From the IMG/VR virus record IMGVR_UViG_3300005338_000002, positions 1 through 61,925 of that record: DNA of 61,925 nt. One strand, written 5' to 3'. This document shows positions 1 through 9,300 of this stretch, one piece after another. Below the pieces are notes generated by a model. That model did not search any database, was not told the DNA's origin, and saw only the letters and a list, made by a program, of their open reading frames with translations. How positions within the stretch are numbered: the stretch's first letter is position 1; each line of letters opens with the position of its first letter. The position numbers were made by a program, and so were the translations under genes. This stretch comes from a virus.

Positions 1-118
1 CACGCTCCCGACCACTGTGGGCGGTTCGCTGTCCCTGGACGGCCTGACCTCTGCTGAAGGCCTCACGCTCCCGACCACTGTGGGCGGTTCGCTGTCCCTG
101 GACGGCCTGACCTCTGCT
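1..118 (+). repeat. 63-bp tandem coding repeat, left contig end
   Basis: Continuation of the repeat at 61750-61925: a partial unit to position 34, a full unit at 35-97, and a final partial unit from 98. Positions 1-21 are identical to 61905-61925, the overlap that closes the circle. Confidence 0.9.
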
Positions 119-154
119 GACCGGACCAATGTTATGAGCAGGCTTCGGAAGTAG
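2..154 (+). CDS. C-terminal end of the tandem-repeat protein (other part at 61375-61925)
   Basis: Open from the first base in the frame that joins the gene at the far end, ending in TAG at 152-154. It contains one partial and one full copy of the 21-residue repeat, then a truncated copy and a short unique tail (SADRTNVMSRLRK). The next gene starts five bases after the stop, so this protein heads or belongs to the small-gene operon that follows. The 21-base overlap of window ends (1-21 equals 61905-61925) supports joining the two parts. Confidence 0.8.
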   Translation, partial: TLPTTVGGSLSLDGLTSAEGLTLPTTVGGSLSLDGLTSADRTNVMSRLRK

Positions 155-159
155 GCTTT

Positions 160-342
160 ATGACAACCTATCAAGCCGCCATCGCCCTCGGGATCACCCG
201 TGCCGCCGTCCTCAAACGGATTGCGGCCGGGACTCTCAAGGCCACCAAGGAAGGCCGGGACTGGCGTATCCTCCCGCGAGACATCGAAGCAGCCCGAACG
301 GTGAAGAAGGGCCGAAGGCCAAAGAAAGAGGCAAGACAATGA
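160..342 (+). CDS. Small excisionase/MerR-type helix-turn-helix protein
   Basis: 60 residues. The N-terminal half (TYQAAIALGITRAAVLKRIAAG) has the pattern of an excisionase-family (HTH_17) winged helix: a first helix, a turn at GIT and a recognition helix, then a short beta wing (GRDWRILPRDIE). The C-terminus is very basic (VKKGRRPKKEARQ), fitting nonspecific DNA contact. It opens a chain of genes joined by ATGA overlaps (339-342 here). No integrase gene is seen, so a role as transcription regulator is more likely than excision. DNA-binding fold fairly sure, target unknown. Confidence 0.75.
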   Translation: MTTYQAAIALGITRAAVLKRIAAGTLKATKEGRDWRILPRDIEAARTVKKGRRPKKEARQ

Positions 343-671
343 CTACGCAAGGACCGGACCTACCGGATGTGACGATCGACGTAGCGCCCCTGGTTGATCC
401 ATTTGCTTCGTGTCCTTACTGCACCGGCCCTACGGCCGTCCTCAGTGAATCCACTCAGTATCACTGTGTGGATTGCCTTGATACCGGCTACGCGGACCCG
501 GAGGCGGCTACGTATTGCTACTACTGCCGCAAGGTTGCCACTCAGTACGTGAACGAAACCCACCCGACGCACATAATCCGCGTCGAAGGCCGATTGTGGC
601 GGGCGCACGGCTCATGCCTTGATGATGAGCGCCGATCCCACGATTCCAACCAGGACCCGGACCTACAATGA
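339..671 (+). CDS. Small zinc-ribbon protein, unknown function
   Basis: 110 residues with cysteine pairs CPYC, CVDC and CYYC plus a later H/C pair, enough for two zinc-binding knuckles. The chain TYCYYCRKVATQYVN followed by an IIRVEGRLWRAHGSC segment resembles small treble-clef proteins in actinobacterial-type phages. Starts by ATGA overlap with the HTH gene and ends in another ATGA overlap, so it is translationally coupled on both sides. No enzyme motif seen. Confidence 0.7.
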   Translation: MTTQGPDLPDVTIDVAPLVDPFASCPYCTGPTAVLSESTQYHCVDCLDTGYADPEAATYCYYCRKVATQYVNETHPTHIIRVEGRLWRAHGSCLDDERRSHDSNQDPDLQ

Positions 672-895
672 TCCAGACGAAAAAAGGCAAGCCGCAGTTG
701 CCTGACAAGTGGTGGATCGGCTTAACGGTGGTTTGCGACATCTGTGAAGCCGAAGCAATGCTGGAGCCTACGGATCGCCCGCGAAACCGTCAATACCAGG
801 CCGGTCGGTGCATGATCGTCAAGTGCCCCACCGAGAACTGCAAGGGCTACATGCACGTCGAGAAGCCCGACCTTCAATCGGAGGCTGACCAATGA
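668..895 (+). CDS. Small zinc-ribbon protein, unknown function
   Basis: 75 residues with one four-cysteine set: CDIC near residue 25 and C plus CKG later (VKCPTENCKG), the spacing of a rubredoxin-like zinc knuckle. Coupled by ATGA overlaps at both ends. No recognisable catalytic motif; probably a nucleic-acid or protein-binding accessory factor. Confidence 0.65.
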   Translation: MIQTKKGKPQLPDKWWIGLTVVCDICEAEAMLEPTDRPRNRQYQAGRCMIVKCPTENCKGYMHVEKPDLQSEADQ

Positions 896-1170
896 CCCAT
901 CAAGAAACACAGAACATGGACGAGCGTGCTTGTCCGAAGTGCGGCGTTCCGTACCGGTTCCTCACCGGGGCTCAACTCCCGGACGGAAGCCGGATCAACC
1001 CGGACCACTGTTACACCTGCGCCCAAGCCTGGAACTTCATATCTCGCGGCATTGGAGGCAATGACCCCATCGCTCTAGCCAAGCGTTCGTTGGCTGGGGA
1101 AGCCGCTATCTACCGATCACGGGCTGGGTGGATACCTCGTGACGTGTTGTATCTGGAGGGTACGCAATGA
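892..1170 (+). CDS. Small zinc-ribbon protein, unknown function
   Basis: 92 residues. CPKCG and CYTC (DHCYTCAQAW) about 25 residues apart form one zinc ribbon, followed by a helical tail rich in alanine. Coupled by ATGA overlaps. Third zinc-binding protein in a row in this operon. Confidence 0.65.
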   Translation: MTHQETQNMDERACPKCGVPYRFLTGAQLPDGSRINPDHCYTCAQAWNFISRGIGGNDPIALAKRSLAGEAAIYRSRAGWIPRDVLYLEGTQ

Positions 1171-1382
1171 AGCCCCTCCGCGTACGCCCTCTCAGCGACT
1201 TCGACGCCCGCGCGGTGGCGTTCTATCTCAATCGCGCACAGATGCCGGAGACGGCCGCTATGAAGCGGCTGTACGGCCGGTTGGCCGCTCGACATCATCA
1301 GGTACCGACAATGCATCCTGCGGAGCAAACGGCTACGAGCCGATGGCTGTGGCCGATACGGAATGGGAAGAGGATTTCTTAA
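1167..1382 (+). CDS. Small basic hypothetical protein
   Basis: 71 residues, arginine-rich, no cysteine motif, not recognised. Retained as a gene because it starts with an ATGA overlap (1167-1170) and its TAA stop overlaps the next ATG as TAATG (1380-1384), which keeps the operon gap-free. An overlapping longer frame through this interval is the shadow of the next gene's frame. Confidence 0.55.
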   Translation: MKPLRVRPLSDFDARAVAFYLNRAQMPETAAMKRLYGRLAARHHQVPTMHPAEQTATSRWLWPIRNGKRIS

Positions 1383-1657
1383 TGGCAGACACCAACGCTA
1401 GGGCGTACACGCAAGGGATTCCGTTCTATGCGGACTCTTGGCGACCATACGAGATCGGGGCGACTGTGCCTCCGGTGAACCTCTCCCGCTACGAGTGGAA
1501 CACCATCTGCAAGATCGTCAATGAACTCTGCGAGCTTTCTGACGAGGTAGCACCCAACAGCCTTGCTGATAGCCTCATTCAAGGCAAGGTGCTGGTAGAG
1601 ATCGTAGAAAAAGCGAAGGAACTTAGGTTCCGCACTCGCGACGAGGCTACCAAATGA
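1382..1657 (+). CDS. Hypothetical acidic protein
   Basis: 91 residues starting MADTNARAYTQG at the TAATG overlap; an upstream extension in the same frame is rejected because it covers the preceding coupled gene. Predicted mainly helical (NTICKIVNELCELSDEVAPN, then a helix ending RFRTRDEATK). Ends in an ATGA overlap with the next gene. Function not recognised. Confidence 0.6.
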   Translation: MADTNARAYTQGIPFYADSWRPYEIGATVPPVNLSRYEWNTICKIVNELCELSDEVAPNSLADSLIQGKVLVEIVEKAKELRFRTRDEATK

Positions 1658-1977
1658 CACAGGTCTGCCCGTTCTGCAAGCAGGCATTCGAAGGCGGCGG
1701 CATCCGCCACGTTGACAATGATTGCCCTTCGCCTCCCTCCCGTGAGCGTCGGGTGGCATCCTTGCGGCGAGTAGCCGCCATGTTCGATGCACTAGCCCTT
1801 GACGACGGTTCGCCCGAATACAAGAAGGCGCAGGCCGAGTTCCGCAACCTCATGAGCCCAGAACCTGACCCAGTCACAGAGAAAGACCTTGATGATGTCG
1901 AGCAGTTGTTCTTGAGGCGGTTAGCCGAGGATGAGCCGAACCATCCTTGGGTGCAGGAAGGAATGGCAGGTCGATGA
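1654..1977 (+). CDS. C2HC zinc-finger protein with acidic helical tail
   Basis: 107 residues. The N-terminus CPFCKQAFEGGGIRHVDNDC gives C-x2-C-x11-H-x4-C, a classical zinc-knuckle/BED-like finger, followed by an acidic helical region. Coupled by ATGA overlaps. Likely binds nucleic acid or a host protein; function unknown. Confidence 0.65.
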   Translation: MTQVCPFCKQAFEGGGIRHVDNDCPSPPSRERRVASLRRVAAMFDALALDDGSPEYKKAQAEFRNLMSPEPDPVTEKDLDDVEQLFLRRLAEDEPNHPWVQEGMAGR

Positions 1978-2327
1978 CATCGCTTACTCATAGGGTCGGA
2001 CCCGGCGAAGATATCCTCGTTGAGATTTACTTCGATCCGGACGGCATGAAAGGCGGCAAGATAGGCTGCTACCGGGCGCGATTGCTCAAGAACCATAAGT
2101 GCCACGATGCCGGTACTACGGCCGAAGATGCATACCGAGCCCTCATCTGTACGGCCTGGTCACTCGGATACATCCGTGATCCTGAGCGCTACCGCATAGC
2201 GAATGCCGGGTGCTTCAAGGTCTACGGCCCACCAACAGAGCCGTATTACCACCACCCTGACGATCCGAACGGTAGCCTGCCGGGGCATTACGCCACGCGC
2301 GAGGACTGGGCGGCCGACAATGAGTGA
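1974..2327 (+). CDS. Hypothetical protein, mixed alpha/beta
   Basis: 117 residues from the ATG in the ATGA overlap (a 9-residue upstream extension has no support). Begins with beta-like DILVEIYFDPDG and has a helical AEDAYRALICTAWSLG segment, then a proline- and histidine-rich stretch. Not recognised. Overlaps the next start by eight bases. Confidence 0.6.
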   Translation: MTSLTHRVGPGEDILVEIYFDPDGMKGGKIGCYRARLLKNHKCHDAGTTAEDAYRALICTAWSLGYIRDPERYRIANAGCFKVYGPPTEPYYHHPDDPNGSLPGHYATREDWAADNE

Positions 2328-2562
2328 CATCACACCCGAAGAGAAGGCTATCGCAACCGCTGCGCGGCGTCTGGAGAAGGCGCTCGGCGATACCTACGTG
2401 TACTCCTACCATCCCCAGCCCGCACGGGTCCCACAACGCCAGCACTGCATCACTATCCGCCGAGCGATTAACGGTGAGTGGATCTGTTCTGGATACGGAT
2501 GTACGGCACCGGCCGCAGTGCGTGATGCGCTTAAAGAGTTCCGGGCGTCACTGGCGTTCTAA
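2320..2562 (+). CDS. Hypothetical small protein, last gene of the rightward block
   Basis: 80 residues (MSDITPEEKAIATAARRLEK...). Alpha-beta-beta-alpha pattern with ITIRRAINGEWICSGYG and a final helix. The ATG sits in the end of the preceding gene. The stop at 2560-2562 overlaps by four bases the stop of the convergent leftward gene ending at 2559, so there is no intergenic terminator between the two operons. Confidence 0.6.
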   Translation: MSDITPEEKAIATAARRLEKALGDTYVYSYHPQPARVPQRQHCITIRRAINGEWICSGYGCTAPAAVRDALKEFRASLAF

Positions 2563-3029
2563 ATCCCCTGCCCCGTCGCGCCCGGCATCCGGTCGAGACG
2601 CTGCGTAAGACGGGCCACTTCGTCACGGAGCGACTTTAGTTCCATCTCTCGCGGCACGTTGGTAGCAATCTCGGCCTCATACTTCTGCTGCCACGACGCC
2701 GCAAGCACTTCCGCTGCGGTCGCCCGCGCCTCGGCCGTCGCCAACTTGACTTTGAGGCTGTTGATTTCGGCCCGGTCGGCGGCGGCGTCCAGCTTCATGC
2801 GCTCAATCTCGGCACGGAGGTCTACCCGCAGGCCCTTGTTCTCCTCGGCGAGTTCCTTGCGCTCGGCCATGAGCCGTTGCGCTTCCGTCTCCTTCGCCTT
2901 ACTCTCGCCTTCGAGGGTGGCCGTACGGGTCCTAGCACGGCCTGCGAGCCGCCGTTGGTACTCGCCGTGGACAAGCGCCAAGAGCGCGACTACAGGGCCG
3001 CCAATGGCCCCGGCGTCCGTGAGTGTCAT
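2559..3029 (-). CDS. Rz-like membrane-anchored coiled-coil protein (putative i-spanin)
   Basis: 156 residues from the ATG at 3029, which has a GGAGG ribosome site six bases upstream; a 55-residue upstream extension lacks one. A short hydrophobic segment (residues about 8-21, GAIGGPVVALLALV) is followed by more than 100 residues of heptad-rich, highly charged helix, the topology of phage inner-membrane spanins such as Rz. No outer spanin (Rz1) with a lipobox was found inside or beside it. It is the last gene of the late operon, next to a small membrane protein, which suits a lysis role. A structural coiled-coil protein is the alternative. Confidence 0.6.
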   Translation of the reverse strand: MTLTDAGAIGGPVVALLALVHGEYQRRLAGRARTRTATLEGESKAKETEAQRLMAERKELAEENKGLRVDLRAEIERMKLDAAADRAEINSLKVKLATAEARATAAEVLAASWQQKYEAEIATNVPREMELKSLRDEVARLTQRLDRMPGATGQGI

Positions 3030-3181
3030 AGCGCCTCCGTATCGGGGCAGAGTAGCGGTGTGTGCCATCGGCGGATAGCCTCCGTAGTCATGCGATGCGC
3101 TCCTTCTGTAAGCGGGCGCAACAAAACGCGGTAAACTTGCTGCTGCGTTCAGTTGCAGATGCATTCTGCACAGGGCGTAGT

Positions 3182-3218
3182 AGCCGGTCGGCACGGCTGT
3201 AAACTCTGCCGGCCGGCT
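3182..3218. other. Strong hairpin between lysis-like genes
   Basis: Arms 3182-3193 and 3207-3218 pair over 12 positions (one T-G pair) around a 13-base loop. There is no T-run on either strand, so it is more likely a processing or stability element in the late mRNA than a simple terminator. The rest of the 3030-3245 gap shows no credible gene. Confidence 0.5.
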
Positions 3219-3245
3219 GCGATTAGATTACCCCACGGGTTGGCC

Positions 3246-3374
3246 TCATAGCAGCATCGACACGCCGAGAGCAGTCAGCCCGCAGGCGATGAAGTTGGCT
3301 CGGCCCGAGGGAACGCCGAAGGCCGCTAGGGCCTCAAAGACGATGAAGGTGACGATTAGGAGTTGGTGTATCAT
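3246..3374 (-). CDS. 42-residue two-helix membrane protein (holin-like)
   Basis: Starts MIHQLLIVTFIVFEALAAFG and ends CGLTALGVSMLL: two hydrophobic segments joined by a short polar turn. An AGAGGT ribosome site overlaps the stop of the giant upstream gene, and the ATG lies six bases after that stop. Size, topology and the neighbouring spanin-like gene suggest a holin or a small virion membrane protein. Function is inferred only from topology and place. Confidence 0.55.
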   Translation of the reverse strand: MIHQLLIVTFIVFEALAAFGVPSGRANFIACGLTALGVSMLL

Positions 3375-3380
3375 TTCTGT

Positions 3381-6300
3381 TTACCTCTTTGGCATGTACG
3401 GCGTCAGGTCCTTAGTGAGCCTGGCGTTTTCTTGGGGTGTGAGCTTGCCTTTGCGCTGCGCCGATCGCATGAGGGCCGCGAGAGCGGGCGCAAGCATCCT
3501 CCGATCCGCTTCCGTGGCGTCGTGCTCGAATATATCGGCTGCTGCGGTGATGTCCTTCGAGCCGAGTGCGCCGAACTTGGCGACAACCGGCGGCTCGTTG
3601 GCATCCTGTGCCAAGAACCGGACATTCGCCTGTGTGAGAAGCCCGGTATCGATGTCGTGGGCAAGCCGCTTGCCGAGTTCGCTTTTCGGATCAAGCGGCT
3701 TGCTGCCAAGAGCCTTCACCATCGGCATCAATGCTCGCCGTTCGGCGTATGATGCTCTGTCAGCATCGGTAAAGGTGCCGCCTGGAGATGGCCCAAGGCG
3801 ACGCGCTATAGCAGCCTCAAGCCTGGATGGGCGGTGCACACTCGACATCGGCACTTCCCGGAAGAATCCCGGCTGCGGGTAAGGATGGCCGGGTCGGTTA
3901 GGATCGGACGTAAGCGGTAGGTCCTCACGGTATCCCGGCTGTGCATTCTTGATGTAGTCGGCAAGCGTCTGTTTAGAGCGGATACCCTTCGATGGATCGG
4001 TCAGAGCGGCAGTCTGCGAGAGGAAGGCGCTGAACGGCTTGTGCATGGACACCACGCCCGCCTCAGCCCTCGCGGCCTTCCGTGGGTCCTCCCCAGTGAA
4101 TATATTCGCTGCCGTTTGGGCGTTCTCATTGATCCGGGTGTACGGGTTGTCGGCAAACGGCTCAAATAGCTTGCCTGCGGCCTCGCCAGCAGTAGGCGCA
4201 TCATGCGCCTTAAACCGATCGTAGATTTCCCCGGCGATGGCCCCGGTGTTCAGCAGGCCACCGACATTCCCGTATTGCCCCACGTCCCACTTTTTTCCAC
4301 GGGCATTGATAGAGCCGTATTCACCATGAGCAGGATCAGGCGCGTTGGACTGCCCGGTTTGCTGCCGGTAGAATCCATACGCCATGATCCCGGCCCCGAC
4401 AAGGCCCCTCTCAAACACCTTCTGCCGGTAGGCGGCCACTTCGGCGGGAGTCGCCTCCGGGTGCATGTGAGCATAAAGTCGAGCGAGCATCGGGGCGCTG
4501 ATCGATCCCGTAGCCATCTCGATCTGCCGGCCAACGCTATTCATGGGAACGGACGCCACCGGGGCGATATTGGTACGGATCACCTTGCCGATCGGCCCCA
4601 GACGATCCAGTGATGTAAGCCACGCCGCCGCCCGGTTCGGATTCGTCTGCGTCTCTTCCCGAGCGAACCTGATAGCAGCCTCAGTCATGGCCGGAGTCGG
4701 GTTCAGGCGGGCATCAGCCACCGCGTTCCGATATGAGGTCCCTCTGAGCCCCTTCGCCTTCGCTGCCTTCTCCGCTTCGATGAACAGGCCCCGCTCGAAG
4801 TTGTACGTCTGCATCACATGGTAGATGGCCCCGTGAACACGCATTGGGATACGGTAGGGAGCCAATGCCCGGTGCATCAGAGGATCACGTGACGAGAGTT
4901 CGGTATGGATGGGGTCGCCCGGTGTGTGCAGAGCATCCTTGCCTGCCAGTTGCATGGCTAGCGGGCCGGACTTCATTAGTCGAATGGAATCCGGGACTGC
5001 GCGGACACCGGCCCTCAGAGCAGTTGCGGTTCCAAGGGCGCTAGATGCCGGGTTACGAACGAACCGGCGGAACTCCTCCGCGCTGATCGTCAGGTTATGA
5101 GCCCCGATGATCCGGCCGAGTGTCTGCAATCCCGACAGGATATTCGACCGCACAAAGTGCTGGTAGTTGTCACCGTCATCGGCAAGGTGCCGCATGATCG
5201 TATGGGCGATCCCGGCATAGTCGCCATCGTCCAGATTGCCGAGGTCGCGCACGGCGGCATCGTACTTGGCGGGATCGATTACGCCATCCACGCCTTTGAA
5301 GTGCTTGCCTAGAACGTCCTTGGCAAAGTCCTTCGGGGAATCGTAGCCAAGCCGCCCGGCCCGAGCATCCGCGATAACCGTCCGCATCTGCTTAATGATG
5401 GCGTGAGGATTGGGCTTCGGCTTGATCCCCCGGAACGCATCGACAGCCTGCGCGAACCTGCGGCCCTCAGCCGGTGTCAACGGCTCATTCGCCTCTAGCT
5501 TTGCAAGGGCGCTCTGCCCAACGGCATCACTGCCAAGATCAGCACGAACCGCCTTCGCGGCATCCGGGCCAACTCTCGCCCGCAGAGAATCGTCCACCAC
5601 CTGAGCGCCGGTGCGGGTGCGTGATGGTCGTGCGGGCCGGGGGCCGCGTGCGTCCTTGACGATCTGCCGGACAGTCGCCATCGCGCCCATCGTTGGCCTG
5701 AAGGACCGCGAGGACACGTTCTTGGCCCATGCGTCAGCGATGATCTGCATTTGTGCCGGAGTAAGCTCCCCGCCGTGGATCAGCTTGTCGAGGATGGTGT
5801 TCGAACCATCGGCATCCCGGATGGCGTCTACGAACTTGGACGCTCGCAACCGTGACCCGAGCCCGGCGGCGAGCTGGTCTACGAATACCGGCTTGACGGC
5901 CGCGCTCTGCTGCGCGGCCACGGCCTTGCCGAGTGCGCCCCGTGCATTGGCATAGAGAGCCTGCCAGTCGGCTACGCTTAGGTCCGCGCCGGTATCGGCC
6001 TTCATCTTACCGAGCCATGCCCCGAACTCACGCGCCCCGGCTTCCAAGTGGTAGATCGCCATCTTGGTTAGAGGGGCAAGCACGGAAGGATCGATCCCCG
6101 CCGACGCTCTACCCGCCGACTGCTTGAACCACTTGGCTACTTCACCCTTCAGCCCGTCGTAGTCAGCCTTCGTGACGATCCGGTTACGGCTGCCGTAGGA
6201 TTTACCCGCAGGCTTGGGCGCGTTCGTCTCCGCGAGCCGTGGGGCCTTCTGGATAGCACGCTGCGCGGCAACCGCCTTCTCGTTGTACGAAACGACGGAA

Positions 6301-9300
6301 TGGCCTTGCAGTAGTTGGCCGCCGCGCTGCGCTACCTCATCGGCGTGCTGCATGGCAAGCCGGTGGTTCTCGTTGGCGATGTCGGCGGATGCTTGGTTGG
6401 CGACGGAAGGAGTTTCGCGGTTGACCGCTTCGGCATCACTTGCTGCCTCGGCGTAGTGGTTCCGCAGGTTCCTGACCGCAAGCTGCCAGATTTTCGGCTC
6501 TACGCCCGTGGGGATTTCACCGGGCGGAATAGCTCTGAGGTCGTCAATAGACACGCCAAGGTCACGCGCGCCTTGGATGGCCTGAGCGTCAGTGAGAGCA
6601 GGCTTGCCGACGAGCCCGAGGCCATGGGCGGTTGCGGTGATCTTGGCCTTGGCGACGTCGGATGCCTGGATGCGGTCGAGGTTCGTGCTGCCGACCATGT
6701 TAGATGGCGCAACCGTTGCATTATCTGCAACAGTTGGAACCTGCCCATTTTCGGCCGTGTTTTTAACAGGTTCCGGGGATGCGTTAAGCGGGGCAACAGA
6801 TTCAGTGGTCAAGGATTCCTTGACAGGTGCCTTCCCGCCGAGTATGCGTCCGAACATCTGCCGCATCTCATCGGAGAGCCCTGCATCGATCGCCGAGCCC
6901 TTGATCCCACCGTAGATGTTCCCGAGCCATGCTTTGAACTTCTCAAAGACGGTACGCATCGGCACAGTCGGGAACTTTCCTTCGGCTAGGTACTGCTCAA
7001 ACCCCCGCGCGAACTTCTCTTCGTGCGAACGCTGCCAGTTGCCGTCCTTGACGCCGGCCCATGCCTCCGCTGCCTTCCGGTCGACATCGTTGAGCGTTCG
7101 GCGGAAGATATGGCCGAGTTCGTGGACAGCCGTGGAAACATCTGGATCCTTGAGAGCGTGAATTACCGCACGTCCGTCGTCAAGGAAGGAGACTGCGCCC
7201 TTCGGCCCTTGGAAGAGAGTATCGCCGAGTGCGGCATTCGCCTGGCGTGCGAGACGTGTTATGTCGGCATCAGAAGCGTTATCAGCGCCAAAGGTTCGGA
7301 TGTCTCCATGAGCGGGCTGCACCTCTACCGTGACATTCTGGCCTCGCCCTACCCTGCGCAATAGCCCTATCTGGTTAGGCGTCAACGCCCGCACGGGCTC
7401 GGCATATAGGATGTTGTTAACTGGATCGGCGTGGATGCGCAGCGCCCCGGAGCCCTCTTGGAACTGAATCATCCCATCGGTACCACTCTTGCCGCCGGTC
7501 AAGTCCTCGGGTAGTTGACGATGGTCAACAGTCCGTGCGCCACTCGCAAGATTGCCTTCATGCCTGCCAGAGAAATCAAGCATCTGGCCGTCAGGAGTTA
7601 CATAACCTGCCTCGCGAGGATCATTGGTGACACCGAAGTGCTTCTTGGCGGCATCGATGATCGTTGTCGGGCTTGGAATGTCCTGATGTAGCGCCCCCGA
7701 ACCCGATTCGCCCTGCGTCACACCCGCTACATACCGGCGATAGAACTCCGCAGGAGTCGAGTTATTCTCAACCGCCCACTGCTTCGCCCGTGCATCGAAC
7801 AGTGCAGATGATGCCGTCGCCTCATCGGGCGCAAGCCCCATATGCCGCTGAAGGGCCGCTGACATAGAGGCAGGCGAATTGACGAGGGTGAGGGCAGGCT
7901 TCGGAGCCACAGACGGCGCGCCGACGGTAGGTTCACCCTTGCCGTAGATCAGCTTGTCGATCTGGAGCCCTAGCGCGTTCTGGTTGGCATCTTCTACGAA
8001 TGCCGTCAGCCCATCAAAGGGAGCATTCGGATCACCCTCGCCGTGGGCCACCACATCGGCCCCACGCGGCGTTTCCACCACTGACGCGCCGTTCCGTGCG
8101 GCCACGTCACGAAGGACCGTCATCTCTTCCAACGACATCGGGCCGGGGCCTCCGCGTGGCGTCAGCGACATTACCGTATGGGGCGCTACGTTGCCCTGTG
8201 AGGCGATAGCAGAGCTTCGGCGGGCGGTGGCGTCAGAGATCGGTGGCTCTTTGCCCTGCGCCCTCAGAGACGCCGCAAGCGCATCCGGCAGGGCTTCATC
8301 GGCAGTCGGTGGATGCGTGTCTGATCCCCGGTAAGGCTTGCCCTGTGGCGGGCGCATGGTTACGGCGGGAGGCGTGGCGGCATCGTCAACAATCGGCTCA
8401 ACCTGACCCGGTGGCAACGGCTGATCATTCCGGGCCTGCAATCGAGCACGGACATTCGCGCCGGCCTGCGTTTCCGGCTTCATGGCTTGGATAGCGCGGG
8501 CGGTTTGCGCTTGACGCTGAATGTCAGAGGCCATCGGAGGGATAGCATCGGCGGCCGGAGGTGCTATAGGTTCAGGCGCGGGCGGCGGCACAGCCGGGAC
8601 TACTTCAGCAGGTGTCTGACCTCGTCGGTTTCGCAATGATGCGGCGGCTTCTGCGATCGACGGGGAGCCCGGCCGGAGCGGTATGCGCCCGAGCTGGTGC
8701 ATGGTGCCACCGGCCGCCACCCAATCTAGAAGCGCGTTGCCGGGATTGTTCGCCCACTGATCGGCAAAAGCTTTCCGGGCCGCCTTGTCGCCGGTTAGTG
8801 CCTTTGCGGCAAGGACGGGGCTGGCATTCGTGAGCCCACCGATGATCCCGTGGAGGGTGTCCATGTAGTTCTGCGCGGCGTATCGCCCTTCGGTATCCAC
8901 ACCACTACCAGGAGTTACAACCCCCTTGGCCGCTGCGCCGATAGTCTGAGCGCCGTGGATAGCAAGCCCTGCAAGCGACTTCGCGACATCGTACAATCCT
9001 GCCGGAAGGGCTGCCGCATTTGCGACAAGCCCGGCCGCTGCCGGTGAGTGCGTCAATCGCCCCTGCGCCACCCATTTGCGGGCCGATTCCCCAAAGTTGC
9101 GATCCGCCGAAGCAAGCCAATCCAAGTAAGTGGGATCGGTTGCGGCCCCATGACTGAAGCCGCCACCATGATTGATTCCCCTATCAATCGCCGCCATATC
9201 CTGCTGAGTGGCGTTAGGAGGCGCAACCCGACGGGCCGGTGGGCGGTATGGCACTCCCTCACCCGGCAACGGGAGATCGCTTTTGAATGACCCCGAAGGC

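Noticed and set aside
2324-2608. Alternative rightward frame at the operon end
   Set aside because: The frame 2320-2562 starts at an ATG inside the previous gene's end and has a more natural sequence; the alternative is arginine/serine-rich and overlaps the leftward gene.
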